A stretch of DNA of 37,335 nt, from assembly GCA_023383705.1 (NCBI GenBank), contig JAHDYM010000019.1, forward strand, positions 1 to 37,335. The letters are read 5' to 3'. Origin of the DNA: Gammaproteobacteria bacterium (GTDB lineage Bacteria; Pseudomonadota; Gammaproteobacteria; Steroidobacterales; GCA-2729495). The notes beneath the pieces are model-generated. The model was not told the origin of the DNA and made no database searches. It saw only the letters and a program-made list of their open reading frames with translations. Below are positions 18,589-27,580 of this stretch, piece after piece. A program made the position numbers and the translations under genes. Each line of letters starts with the position of its first letter. The first letter of the stretch is position 1.

Positions 18589-20342
18589 AGGTCCGGCCCC
18601 AGCGAGATATGGATGCGGTACGAGTCCGGTGCATCCCTGTCGAGCGGCACGGCGACATCGAAGCGCACCGGCCCGAGCGGCGAGTACCAGCGGATACCGG
18701 CACCGACACTGGTCTTCAGCGACATGGCACTGAAGCTGTTGAAGGCATTGCCTGAATCCACAAACACGGCAGCGGACCAGTTGTTGAATATCCGGGCATC
18801 GAACTCCAGGCTGCCGACCAGCTTGTTGGCGCCACCGATCACATTGCCGTCGATATCGGTCGGGCCCAGTGCCTTGTAGTCATAGCCGCGCACGCTGCCG
18901 TCACCACCGGCGAAGTAGCGCACCGAAAACGGCAGGTCGGAAAAATCATCCTTGATGGTCCAGCCCGCCTCGAGACGCGTCAGCACCCGCGCATTGGAGC
19001 CAAGCGGCAGGATCAGCTTGCCGCCGGTCTCGACCTGCACGAAAGCCGTGTCTGAACCCAGCCATTCGTCGGTGCCGCTGAGCTTGAGGTTCAGGCGCCG
19101 CCCGAACCTTGGCCGGCCGGTCAGCAGCAGCGGCTGCTCGGCCCAGCTGATGCCCGGCACGATCAGGTTGCTGGTACCACGTTCCTCGCCGACCCGGAAA
19201 TTTTCATGGATGTAGTCGACAAAGCGGGTTTCGCGCCAGTCGTCGCGCCGGCGCCGGCTTTGCTGCAGACCCAGCCTGAATTCGTCGCTCCGGCTGTCTT
19301 CCGGGTTCTCGTACTTGTAACCCATGTTGATGCTGAACCACTCGTCATGCCGCTTGCCATCCGGCAGGCGATAGCTGATGGCAGCACCACCGAGCACCTT
19401 CGATACCTGGCTGTTGAACTCGAGCTGGTGACCCTTGTCGTTGCGCCGCTGGTTGCGGTAATCGAGGCGGAACTTGGCACCGGTATCGGTCGCATAGCCA
19501 AGGCCCGTCGTCCAGGTACGCGACTTGCCGGCCGTCAATGCCACCGTGACGAGGACATCCGGCGACGGCCCCGGCCGCGGCGTGGTGATCACTTCAACAC
19601 CCTGGAAATAGCCGCTGACCAGCAGCGCCGTGTAGAGGTCGTTGATCCGGTCTGCGTCGTAGGGATCCCCTTCACGAAACCCGACAAAGCGCGCCGCGAG
19701 TTCCGGCTCGACGACCGACTGATCGAACTCGACCGGACCGAAGCGGTAACGCTCGCCCGAGTCATAGTCGACACGGATGTCGGCGGCCAGCTTCTCCGGG
19801 TATACGTCGATGACGCTTTTGGAAAACCGTCCATCGAAATAGCCGAGGCGACGGGCCAGGCCGGCCAGCGACAGCTTCCAGGCATCGTAGGCCCGCTGGT
19901 TGAGCCCCTCGCCAACCGCGAAGTCGGGCTGCGCATCCTGGCCCGAGAGCAGCTCATCGGCGGCACCAGGCCCCGATATGGAAAACTTCAGGCTGCGGAT
20001 CTTCACGCGCGGACCCCGCTTGATCGTGAAAGTCGCCTGCCAGCAGTCACCTTCGCGACCCAGCGACTTGTCGATCGTGGGTGCGTAGTAGCCGTAGACC
20101 TCGAGCGCCTGGCGGATTTCCGTGTCCGCGCGCCGGTACAGGCGGCGCACCCGCGCATCGGGTGCGGTGCAGGATTCACTGGCCAGCACGACGGTTGCAC
20201 GCACCACCTTTTCCGTGGTGCGGCTCAGGCCCTCGAACACCACGTCGGCCCGGACCGGCAGTGCCAGCAGCAGGAGCACAAGCAGTCCAGGGCAAGGGAT
20301 CCCGGGCCGGCGCATGCAGCAGGCTCGATACAGGTCGGGCAT
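18585..20342 (-). CDS. tamA: Outer-membrane Omp85-family protein TamA
   Basis: The 585-residue Omp85 protein has a signal peptide, about three POTRA domains (residues 35-265) and a 16-strand-type barrel. The conserved barrel motif is visible as RYFAGGDGSVRGYDYKALGP, and the C-terminus is PVRFDVAVPLD...IHISLGPDL. TamA works with TamB, whose gene overlaps it by four bases. The start is uncertain: 20342 gives MPDLYRACCMRRP followed by the hydrophobic signal core, while ATG 20315 would begin at MRRPGIPCPG and give a shorter, more usual signal. Neither has a clear RBS. Divergent from the gene at 20382, with only 39 bases between. Confidence 0.92.
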   Translation of the reverse strand: MPDLYRACCMRRPGIPCPGLLVLLLLALPVRADVVFEGLSRTTEKVVRATVVLASESCTAPDARVRRLYRRADTEIRQALEVYGYYAPTIDKSLGREGDCWQATFTIKRGPRVKIRSLKFSISGPGAADELLSGQDAQPDFAVGEGLNQRAYDAWKLSLAGLARRLGYFDGRFSKSVIDVYPEKLAADIRVDYDSGERYRFGPVEFDQSVVEPELAARFVGFREGDPYDADRINDLYTALLVSGYFQGVEVITTPRPGPSPDVLVTVALTAGKSRTWTTGLGYATDTGAKFRLDYRNQRRNDKGHQLEFNSQVSKVLGGAAISYRLPDGKRHDEWFSINMGYKYENPEDSRSDEFRLGLQQSRRRRDDWRETRFVDYIHENFRVGEERGTSNLIVPGISWAEQPLLLTGRPRFGRRLNLKLSGTDEWLGSDTAFVQVETGGKLILPLGSNARVLTRLEAGWTIKDDFSDLPFSVRYFAGGDGSVRGYDYKALGPTDIDGNVIGGANKLVGSLEFDARIFNNWSAAVFVDSGNAFNSFSAMSLKTSVGAGIRWYSPLGPVRFDVAVPLDRDAPDSYRIHISLGPDL

Positions 20343-20345
20343 CAG

Positions 20346-20375
20346 TTCAGTACATCCGGGCCAGCACGCTATGAT
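20346..20375 (+). promoter_or_regulatory. Candidate promoter giving a leaderless transcript
   Basis: TATGAT (20370-20375) matches the -10 consensus at five of six positions and ends six bases before ATG 20382. No ribosome binding site precedes the ATG. The -35 candidate is weak (TTCAGT, 20346-20351, spacer 18). Confidence 0.4.
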
Positions 20376-20381
20376 TCGCAA

Positions 20382-21305
20382 ATGAGTCTAGCAGCACGAA
20401 ACATGTTCCTGACGGCTGCAGCACTGCTGTACACCGGCCTGGTGCAGGCCGGCGATGCGACTTCCCCCCTGCTCGATCCGGCCCGGCCCGGCTGGTCGGA
20501 AATCCGCATGACCGCCGCCAAGCTGTTCCTGACCGCCGACGCGCACCTCGCCCTGCGCACGCTGCCGGACAGTGCCGTGCGCAAGACGCTGTTGCCGATA
20601 CCCGGCATGCAGGCGATCGAACCGGGTACCGAAGTGCTGGAACTGGTTTACGAAGCGGGCGGGCTCGGCCGCAAATCGCGCCTCACCCTGCTCATGGATC
20701 CGGTGAGCGGTGCCGCACTCCAGGGCACGCATCACGATCTCGAAGGCAAGCATCGCTACCGTGTCTGGCGCTATGGCGAAACCGGCGCCTACCAGCGCAC
20801 GCGCTGGCCCCTCGACCGCGGCGAGGAATCCCTGCCGCCCGCCAGATGGAGCAAGACCAGCGAGGGCCCGCGCATCTATCCGGTGGACCCCGCCGGACGA
20901 CCGGTGCTGGAATCCACCGGACTCCTGTACGCGATCGCCGCAGCGCCGCTGGACCGGCCCGGCGACCAGGTCGAGTTGCTCGTGTTCCGGCGACGGGATA
21001 CCCGGATCGTGCATGTCGAGGTGCTGGCTCCACGCACCGTGAATGTGAACTATGCCGAATTGTGGCCCGGCGGAGCGGTGCAGCGCCGGGGCGAAATCAC
21101 ACCTTTGCGCCTGGCGGTACGCGGTTTGCCGGTCGCCAACCCGGCTACCGACAAGGGCAGCGACGACGAATTCGAGCTGCTGGGCCTGCGCGGCAATATC
21201 GAACTGCTGCTGGATGCCGAGACCCGCACCCCGTTGCTGTTGTCCGGCAGCGCACCGGTGCTTGGCAGGGTTACCCTGCGACTGAGCGAAGTACGCCTGA
21301 ACTGA
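20382..21305 (+). CDS. Exported protein of unknown function
   Basis: A 307-residue protein with a signal peptide (NMFLTAAALLYTGLVQAG) and a mostly beta-strand mature region. Features include YEAGGLGRKSRLTLLMDP near 90-107, a repeated EVL/VEVL strand pattern, and a closing strand PVLGRVTLRLSEVRLN. I do not recognise a family with confidence; the layout loosely recalls DUF3108-type periplasmic proteins. The reading frame is open for another 1.1 kb upstream, but that stretch is antisense to tamA and is rejected. The divergent position next to tamA suggests an envelope role, by context only. The start lacks an RBS and sits six bases after a -10-like box, so it may be leaderless. Confidence 0.75.
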   Translation: MSLAARNMFLTAAALLYTGLVQAGDATSPLLDPARPGWSEIRMTAAKLFLTADAHLALRTLPDSAVRKTLLPIPGMQAIEPGTEVLELVYEAGGLGRKSRLTLLMDPVSGAALQGTHHDLEGKHRYRVWRYGETGAYQRTRWPLDRGEESLPPARWSKTSEGPRIYPVDPAGRPVLESTGLLYAIAAAPLDRPGDQVELLVFRRRDTRIVHVEVLAPRTVNVNYAELWPGGAVQRRGEITPLRLAVRGLPVANPATDKGSDDEFELLGLRGNIELLLDAETRTPLLLSGSAPVLGRVTLRLSEVRLN

Positions 21306-21401
21306 GCCGGCCAGGTTCTGTGACCGATCGCAAACATCGGTCGCCCGCCGGACGCTACCATACGGGCGGATAACCATTTAAATACCGGAATGCCTTGATC
21401 C

Positions 21402-22553
21402 ATGCGTGTTCTCTTTGTAGACGACGAACCGAATATCCTGGACAGCATCCGCCGTCAGCTGCGCAAATCCTTCGACATAGTTACGGCGACCAGCGGGGCT
21501 GAGGCCCTGGCACTCCTGAAGGACACCGGTCCGGTTGCACTGGTGGTGTCGGATATGCGCATGCCCGGCATGAACGGTGCCGAACTCCTGACCCGGATCC
21601 GCGACCAGTATCCGGATACGGTCCGCATGATATTGTCCGGTCAGGCCGATCTCGACTCGACCATTTCCGCCATCAACGACGGACACATCTTCCGCTTCCT
21701 GACCAAACCGTGTAACGAAGATGCGCTGCGCGCTGCAGTACGCGCCGGCCTCGACCAGCACGAACTCATCACCACCCGCAAGGAACTTCTGGAAAAAACC
21801 CTGCAGGGGCTGGTGGAAATGCTCACCGATATCCTCGGCATCACCAACCCTGTGGCGCGACGGCGCACCGGGCGAGTCAGGCAATACTCGGCCGCCATCG
21901 CCAGCGCGCTGAAATTCACCATGCCCTGGGACCTGCGCCTTGCGACGCTGCTCTCGCAACTCGGCTGCATCACCCTGCCCGTCGCATTGCTCGACAAGCT
22001 CTATGCCGGCACACCGCTTGACGACGAGGAACTGCGTCTCTACCGCCGTCACCCGGAAGTTGCAGCAACACTGATTCGCCGGATCCCGCAACTCGGACCA
22101 GTGGCTGCAATGGTCGCCCGCCAGCAGCAAGTCACTGACTTCACGACCCTGCCGGCCGAAATCGACCAGTGGCCGGCAGAAAGCACGGCCAGCGTGATCC
22201 TCGCCGTGGCCACGGCACTCGACGACCTGATGGCCACCGGCGAGCAACCCGCGGACGCGTTGAAACGCCTGGAGCAGTCAATGCCCGGCCTGCCAAAGGC
22301 AATCGTCGAAGCGGTACGCGCCGTGCACATGCACAGTGCCTACATGGATATCTGCTGGGTAGGTTTAGACGAACTGCGGCCCGGCATGGTCCTCGATGAA
22401 GACATCGTCGCCGACAACGGCGACACGCTGATGTTTCGTGGCGAGGAAATCACCGGTCCGCTGCTCACGCAGCTGCGCGAAACAACTGTTGTACCTTCAG
22501 CCGGTGAGCCAGTGAGCGTTTCGCAGAAGCTTCGCGTGCTCATGCCCGCGTGA
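21402..22553 (+). CDS. Response regulator with degenerate HD-GYP output domain
   Basis: The 383-residue protein has a REC domain (1-120) with all key residues: D7/D8, phosphoacceptor D51 (VVSDMRMPGMNG) and K102 (LTKPC). Residues 130-290 match the HD-GYP fold in order, but the metal-binding HD is replaced by S185-Q186 (ATLLSQLGC where active members have ALLHDIGK), and the later HH motif reads ARQQQ. The RRHPEVAATLI helix is retained. It probably cannot hydrolyse cyclic di-GMP and may act by protein contact or ligand binding. A C-terminal segment DELRPGMVLDEDI is typical of this RpfG-like group. The convergent histidine kinase is the likely partner, and the two genes overlap by 57 bases. Confidence 0.87.
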   Translation: MRVLFVDDEPNILDSIRRQLRKSFDIVTATSGAEALALLKDTGPVALVVSDMRMPGMNGAELLTRIRDQYPDTVRMILSGQADLDSTISAINDGHIFRFLTKPCNEDALRAAVRAGLDQHELITTRKELLEKTLQGLVEMLTDILGITNPVARRRTGRVRQYSAAIASALKFTMPWDLRLATLLSQLGCITLPVALLDKLYAGTPLDDEELRLYRRHPEVAATLIRRIPQLGPVAAMVARQQQVTDFTTLPAEIDQWPAESTASVILAVATALDDLMATGEQPADALKRLEQSMPGLPKAIVEAVRAVHMHSAYMDICWVGLDELRPGMVLDEDIVADNGDTLMFRGEEITGPLLTQLRETTVVPSAGEPVSVSQKLRVLMPA

Positions 22554-24902
22554 TGCGGGCTGACCGGCGGTCAGCGACAAACGACACCGGAAGCAGCTGC
22601 CACGACCGGGCGCACTATCCACGCTGATCGAGCCGCCGTGCTTCGTGATCACGCTGTGGACGACGGCAAGCCCCCGGCCGCTGCCCTTGCCCACCGGCCT
22701 GGTGGTGAAGAAAGGATCGAAGATCCGCTTCTGCACCGCCTCGGTCATGCCGACGCCATCATCCGTGACGCTGATTTCGACACCGGCAACCACCTTGCGC
22801 GTGGCAACGACGATATGTCCTGATCCCGCACCGCGTGCAGCGCTGTTTTCGGCGATGGCGCAAGCCGCATTGGCCAGCAGATTGATCACAACCTGGTTGA
22901 TGCTCTCGGGCCGGCACGGCACAAATGGCAGGTCGAGATCCAGCTCCAGCCGGATATCCGCGATATCCACCCATTCATTCCTGGCCACCTCGACAGCACC
23001 TTCAATGACGGCGTTGAGATTGACCGGAACGAAATCCGGCGCGGGTTCGGTCAGCTCTTTCATCGACTGAACGATATTGCTGACGCGGGATATGCCCTCG
23101 ATGGTCTGCCGGATAGCCAGCGGTACCTCGGTCCGCAGATAACCGATTTCGGAATGTTCCAGCAGCCGGGACAGGTCGGCAACCTGCACAACACCGTTGC
23201 CCGACGAGCGAGCCTGTGCAGCGATCTTGTCCAGTGTCTCCGTCAGCGTTGCAAAAGCCCCTTCCAGGAAGCGGATATTGCCGTCCACGTACTGTGCCGG
23301 GGTATTGATCTCGTGGGCGACGCCCGCAGCAAGCTGGGCGACCGCCTCGATTTTCTGCGACTGCGCCACCTGCGCCTCGAGAGCGACACGCTCGGTGACA
23401 TCGTGCATCAGCATCACATAGCCGGTCGGTGCCGGCTGACCTTCCCGCAGGACCGGCGAGACAACGACATCTTCAGTCACCACCCGGCCATCGGCGACCT
23501 CTGTATGCATGCGGCCCTTCCAGGTATTGCCGTCCCGCACGAATTCCGCGATGGACCGGTACATGGCCGGGTCATCGCAACCCCTGAAAACTTCGCTGGG
23601 GCGACAGCCGGTGATGTCGGCACATCGCAGCCGCCGGCTGCGCTCAAATGCCGGATTGACCCAGGCAATACCGCCATCCGACGCCAGGATGACAATGGAC
23701 TCATCGGCATGCTCTGCGACTGCCGACAGGGTGCGCAACTCGTCCTCGGTTTTCTTCCGGACCAGGATCAGTTCATTGAAACTCAGCGCCAGTGTCGCGA
23801 TCTCGTCACCGGAATCCAGGGCCGGGGCCGGAGAGCACTCACCTGTCTCGCGCAGCAATTGCATGTGGCTGGCAAGCCGGCCCAGGGGCCGTGATACCGC
23901 AAGGCGGATCACCAGGATCAGCAGCGCAAAGATGACCAGCCCAAATCCCAGCAGGAGGATGGCCAGTCGATGAGCAGTCTCGCGACCAGTGGCCAGGATC
24001 GAGCGAGGCACGCGGGTTTCAAGCAGGAACGCCGGGCGCCCGTTGATGTCGCGGAAGAACGCGAAATCGGACATGTCCTTCTCGCGCAGGATCAGCATCG
24101 CGCTGTCGGCGGCCTGGCTGAGTTGCCGGGCAAGATCGTGCATGGCCGGTGCTGTCGGTTCGGAACCATTGCCATGCACTACCACTTCAGAAGGCAAGAC
24201 GCTGAGTTCAGCCGACAGTCTTGCCGGATCAAGCCGGCGGGCCATGATGAGCGAGCCCGCAACAGGACCGCTCGCATCACTTTTCAGGATCGGTCGCGCT
24301 GCAACCACCATCGGACCGGCAACGGTATTCAGCCAACCGGAAACCGCTGCAGTACCGCGGATCGCTGCAGGTGGACTCCGGGCGGATTCCGGGGCCGGAA
24401 TGCGCTGCCCACGCCGGGCTGCTTCGCCATGACCGGTGACGGCAGCGCTGATCGCGGGACCGAGATCCGGCACCGGCTGCCCCTGCGGGTCGCGCAGATC
24501 GGGGCGGATTTCCTCCCGGATCACCCGACCCTGCGGATCAAGCAACTGAATGACATCAAGCTTGAGCCGTTCCAGCGCCGCCGGGTTCAATTCCCTGGTG
24601 GCAAAATCGGCATTCGCATCCAGCACGTAGTCGTAAAGCTCGTTCCACTGGCTCCAGTCCAGGGAGATCGTGCCCACGTAATCCACCTCGGCAGCAATGG
24701 CCTTGCGCAACACGTGCCGGTTGCGCAGCATCAGTTCGCTTTCGGTTTCACCGAACTTGTGCAACACGATATCCTGACCGAACCAGGCCATACCGAGTGC
24801 CGTAAAGGAAAGTACAGCCAGCAGGATAAGGCTGATCTTGCCCGCCAGCGGCAGACCTGGCGCGCCCCGATAGTGTTTCTTTTCGGCCACAGCCGTCCCC
24901 AC
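22497..24902 (-). CDS. Membrane hybrid-sensing histidine kinase (CHASE4-HAMP-PAS-HisKA-HATPase)
   Basis: The 801-residue kinase has a transmembrane helix (about 20-40), a periplasmic CHASE4-like sensor (about 45-310, with DYVGTISLDWSQWNELYDYV), a second helix (about 318-340), HAMP, and a PAS domain (about 395-510). Then follow a HisKA-type phosphoacceptor, H in AAGVAHEINTPAQYV, and an ATPase domain with the N box (NQVVINLLANAACAI), DDGVGM and GSGRGLAVV. The AHEINTP motif groups it with kinases that often signal to REC-HD-GYP or NtrC-type regulators. No receiver domain is present. GTG 24902 is the furthest start; GTG 24890, preceded by GGGGAC, is equally possible. It converges on the response regulator gene. 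Confidence 0.9.
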   Translation of the reverse strand: MGTAVAEKKHYRGAPGLPLAGKISLILLAVLSFTALGMAWFGQDIVLHKFGETESELMLRNRHVLRKAIAAEVDYVGTISLDWSQWNELYDYVLDANADFATRELNPAALERLKLDVIQLLDPQGRVIREEIRPDLRDPQGQPVPDLGPAISAAVTGHGEAARRGQRIPAPESARSPPAAIRGTAAVSGWLNTVAGPMVVAARPILKSDASGPVAGSLIMARRLDPARLSAELSVLPSEVVVHGNGSEPTAPAMHDLARQLSQAADSAMLILREKDMSDFAFFRDINGRPAFLLETRVPRSILATGRETAHRLAILLLGFGLVIFALLILVIRLAVSRPLGRLASHMQLLRETGECSPAPALDSGDEIATLALSFNELILVRKKTEDELRTLSAVAEHADESIVILASDGGIAWVNPAFERSRRLRCADITGCRPSEVFRGCDDPAMYRSIAEFVRDGNTWKGRMHTEVADGRVVTEDVVVSPVLREGQPAPTGYVMLMHDVTERVALEAQVAQSQKIEAVAQLAAGVAHEINTPAQYVDGNIRFLEGAFATLTETLDKIAAQARSSGNGVVQVADLSRLLEHSEIGYLRTEVPLAIRQTIEGISRVSNIVQSMKELTEPAPDFVPVNLNAVIEGAVEVARNEWVDIADIRLELDLDLPFVPCRPESINQVVINLLANAACAIAENSAARGAGSGHIVVATRKVVAGVEISVTDDGVGMTEAVQKRIFDPFFTTRPVGKGSGRGLAVVHSVITKHGGSISVDSAPGRGSCFRCRLSLTAGQPASRGHEHAKLLRNAHWLTG

Positions 24903-24952
24903 GATTGCCGCGGGATTGTCAGCCGGGAACGGGGGACCTCACCGCTATCTGC

Positions 24953-24980
24953 GTCACAGATGCATGATGTCAATTAGAAT
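24953..24980 (+). promoter_or_regulatory. Candidate promoter giving a leaderless pdxH transcript
   Basis: GTCACA (24953-24958) and TAGAAT (24975-24980) are 16 bases apart, matching the -35 at four of six and the -10 at five of six positions. TAGAAT ends six bases before ATG 24987, and no ribosome binding site is present. Confidence 0.45.
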
Positions 24981-24986
24981 GACCGC

Positions 24987-25628
24987 ATGACCATAGATAT
25001 CGCCAACCTCCGCCGCGAGTACCGCACCCGCCGACTCGAGCACACGGCACTCGACCCCGACCCTTTCCGGCAATTCGCACAGTGGTTCGCCGAGGCCGTG
25101 GAAACGCAGGTCCTCGACCCGAATGCGATGAGCGTCGCCAGCGTCGCGGCCGATGGCCAGCCCTCGCTGCGCACCGTGCTCCTCAAGTACTACGATGCCT
25201 CGGGCTTTGTCTTCTACACCAACCTGGAAAGCCGGAAGGCGCAGGAGATCAACGCCAATCCGCGGGTGGCCCTGCTGTTCTACTGGGCTGAACTCAGCCG
25301 GCAGGTACGCATCACCGGCACGGCCAGCCATACCTCGGCTGGCGAGAACCTGCGCTACTTCCTGAGTCGTCCCCGCGACAGCCAGATCGGCGCCTGGGTA
25401 TCAGCACAGAGCAGCGTGATCAGCAGCCGCAGCCTGATCGAGAACAAGTTCATGGAAATGCGGCAGAAATTCGCTGCCGGTGAAGTGCCGCTGCCCTCGT
25501 TCTGGGGCGGTTATCGCGTGCAGGCCGAAACCATCGAGTTCTGGCAGGCCGGCGAGCATCGCCTGCACGACCGCTTCCTGTACCGCCGCAGTGGCGACGG
25601 CTGGTCCATCGAGCGGCTGGCACCCTGA
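24987..25628 (+). CDS. pdxH: Pyridoxamine 5'-phosphate oxidase
   Basis: A 213-residue FMN enzyme that makes pyridoxal 5'-phosphate from pyridoxine or pyridoxamine phosphate. The FMN-binding segment [24 protein letters not shown] is nearly canonical, as are [16 protein letters not shown] and the substrate-site end [11 protein letters not shown] with the C-terminal RLAP. Length matches E. coli PdxH (218). This ATG 24987 start gives the normal N-terminus ([11 protein letters not shown]). The gene after it begins only 12 bases beyond its stop, so the two probably share a transcript. Confidence 0.95.
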   Translation: MTIDIANLRREYRTRRLEHTALDPDPFRQFAQWFAEAVETQVLDPNAMSVASVAADGQPSLRTVLLKYYDASGFVFYTNLESRKAQEINANPRVALLFYWAELSRQVRITGTASHTSAGENLRYFLSRPRDSQIGAWVSAQSSVISSRSLIENKFMEMRQKFAAGEVPLPSFWGGYRVQAETIEFWQAGEHRLHDRFLYRRSGDGWSIERLAP

Positions 25629-25640
25629 GCATGCGGGCGC

Positions 25641-26765
25641 ATGCAGTTTGATGTCATCCTCATCGGCGCCGGTATCGGCGGGCTGAGTGCGGCACTCGCC
25701 TTGCAACAGCAGGGCTTGCGGGTCGCGGTCTGCGAACAGGCCAGCGAGCCCTTTGTCGGCGGTGCGGGTCTCGTGCTCGGCGCCAGCGGCGAAGGCGTCT
25801 TGCAAAAACTCGGCCTCGGCGAAGCGCTCAACGACCTGGCGGTCCGGCCGTCACGCATCGCCTTCAGGCATTTCCAGACCGGCCGGCTGCTCGCCGAGAC
25901 GACCGCTGCCACCGGATGCCAGGCAGGCCGCACCGACCTGCAACGCGCGCTGATCGCGGCCATACACAGCAACACCCGTGATTGCCTGCATCCCGGGCAT
26001 GCGCTGGTGGATATCGGCCAGGATGCCAACGGCATCACGGCACTGTTTGCGGGACGACAGATGCTGCGCGGCTCGCTGCTGGTCGCCTGTGATGGACTCC
26101 GCTCGCCGGTGCGTGCCCGCCTGATCGGCGACGAGCAGCCGCGTTTCACCGGCTACCAGGTGTGGCAGGGCCTCGTGCCCATGGCACACCTGTCGGCCGC
26201 GGCGGCGGGCCTCGGTGAGGCGGACACCTGGATCGCACCAGGACAACAGCTGGGTTGCCGGCGCATCAACCGGGGCGCGCAACTCACCTGGCTTGCCCTC
26301 GCACGCAGCAATCGCTGGTCCGACGAAGCCTGGCAGAAACCCTCCGGCATCGACTCGGTACTGACGGCCTTCCGCGGCTTCGATGCCGTGGCGCGCACCG
26401 TACTCATGGCCACTCCGCGGGAACAGGCCTTGACCCGCGGCGTCTTCGTACGCGATCCCCTGCCAGCCTGGACGCAGGGGCGCGTGGCACTGCTCGGCGA
26501 CGCCGCGCATCCGGTGGCACCGTTCATCGACCAGGCGACTGACCTCGCGCTGGAGGACGCGATGATCCTCGCCCGCGCGATCGCCGCTGCAGGGCCGACG
26601 CCGGAGGCCCTGCAGCGTTATGCCGCGGCACGGATTCCGCGCGCGAACGCGCTGATGATCGCGGCCGAAGCCCGGGGCGCCCGCCTCACCACCCTCAACC
26701 CGGATACGTATGTGGCGAGCGCCGCGGAAGATGCGGGCTATGACCCCGTCACGGCACCGGTCTGA
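25641..26765 (+). CDS. FAD-dependent monooxygenase (UbiH / salicylate hydroxylase-like)
   Basis: The 374-residue flavoprotein has the three class A hydroxylase fingerprints: GAGIGGL near residues 9-15 with E32 after the second strand, the DG motif ACDGLRSPVR near 149-158, and the GD motif LLGDAAHPVAP near 285-295. After the GD motif the usual GQG loop, which contacts FAD, reads DQATDLALEDA instead, so flavin or substrate binding may differ. The family hydroxylates aromatic or ubiquinone-type substrates with NAD(P)H and oxygen; the substrate here cannot be told. It follows pdxH closely. Its 3' end faces the superoxide dismutase gene with ten bases between. Confidence 0.88.
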   Translation: MQFDVILIGAGIGGLSAALALQQQGLRVAVCEQASEPFVGGAGLVLGASGEGVLQKLGLGEALNDLAVRPSRIAFRHFQTGRLLAETTAATGCQAGRTDLQRALIAAIHSNTRDCLHPGHALVDIGQDANGITALFAGRQMLRGSLLVACDGLRSPVRARLIGDEQPRFTGYQVWQGLVPMAHLSAAAAGLGEADTWIAPGQQLGCRRINRGAQLTWLALARSNRWSDEAWQKPSGIDSVLTAFRGFDAVARTVLMATPREQALTRGVFVRDPLPAWTQGRVALLGDAAHPVAPFIDQATDLALEDAMILARAIAAAGPTPEALQRYAAARIPRANALMIAAEARGARLTTLNPDTYVASAAEDAGYDPVTAPV

Positions 26766-26775
26766 GGAACGTCGG

Positions 26776-27507
26776 TCAGCTGCGCTTGCCGAGATTATCG
26801 AGCGCGAATTCCCAGTTCAGCAGCTTGTCGATCAGCGCGCTGACGTGATCGGCGCGGCGATTCTGGTAGTCGAGGTAGTAGGCGTGCTCCCAGACGTCGA
26901 TCGTCAGCAGCGGCTTCTGCCCCTTCGTGAGCGGTGAATCCGCATTGCCGGTCTTCACGACGGCCAGCTTGCCGCCGTCCTCGACCAGCCAGGCCCAGCC
27001 GCTGCCGAACTGTCCGGCAGCCGCTGCGGCAAGTTCCTTGCGGCAGGCATCGACGCTGCCAAAGGAAGCCACGATGCGCGCCTTCAAGGCTTCAGGCGGC
27101 TCGCCGCCGCCCGCGGGTTTGAGACTGCGCCAGTAGAAGGTGTGGTTCCATATCTGCGCAGCGTTGTTGTAGGTGCCGACGTGATCGGCCTTGCCGCTGG
27201 TCGCGGCAATGATCTGTTCGAGCGATTGCCCGGCGAATGCGGTGCCGGCGACAAGTTTGTTGAGATTGTCGACGTAGCCACGATGATGCTTGCCGTAGTG
27301 GAAGCTGAGTGTCTGCGCCGAGATCACCGGCTCCAGCGCATTGTCGGCATAGGGCAGCGGCGGCAGCGTGAATGCAGATGCCGGACCCTGCACCGCTTGC
27401 GCATCCGAGGTGCTGGTCGCCATCAGCAGTGCGCCCGCAGCCACGCCCAGTGCCTCGCGGCGGGTCAGGTCGACGCTCTTGTCGTTGTCAGGGGAATTGG
27501 TAGACAT
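26776..27507 (-). CDS. Tat-exported Fe/Mn superoxide dismutase
   Basis: The 243-residue protein has a twin-arginine signal ([17 protein letters not shown]16-R17) followed by a Fe/Mn-SOD. Metal ligands are H70 (HYGKHH), H122 (NHTFYW), D204 and H208 (DVWEHAYY). The motif [10 protein letters not shown] favours the iron-type group; metal use cannot be decided from sequence. Tat export means the enzyme probably folds with its metal in the cytoplasm and acts outside it, unusual for this family. AGGAG lies eight bases before ATG 27507; an in-frame upstream ATG is rejected because it pushes the Tat motif too far in. The upstream region is AT-rich but no clear box stands out. Confidence 0.93.
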   Translation of the reverse strand: MSTNSPDNDKSVDLTRREALGVAAGALLMATSTSDAQAVQGPASAFTLPPLPYADNALEPVISAQTLSFHYGKHHRGYVDNLNKLVAGTAFAGQSLEQIIAATSGKADHVGTYNNAAQIWNHTFYWRSLKPAGGGEPPEALKARIVASFGSVDACRKELAAAAAGQFGSGWAWLVEDGGKLAVVKTGNADSPLTKGQKPLLTIDVWEHAYYLDYQNRRADHVSALIDKLLNWEFALDNLGKRS

Positions 27508-27580
27508 GGCCGTGCTCCTGCTCAGCAAATATTAGATCAAGTCCAAATGATAACCGCTCTGATTGCGTTGCACCAGAATT

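Noticed and set aside
16147-18879. 910-codon plus-strand open frame across tamB and the end of tamA
   Set aside because: It has the low-complexity Ala/Arg/Glu content of GC-rich antisense frames and no recognisable domain; TamB and TamA are clear on the other strand.
19206-20381. Plus-strand frame fused in phase to the exported unknown protein
   Set aside because: It is antisense to tamA, and the real protein begins with a signal peptide at 20382.
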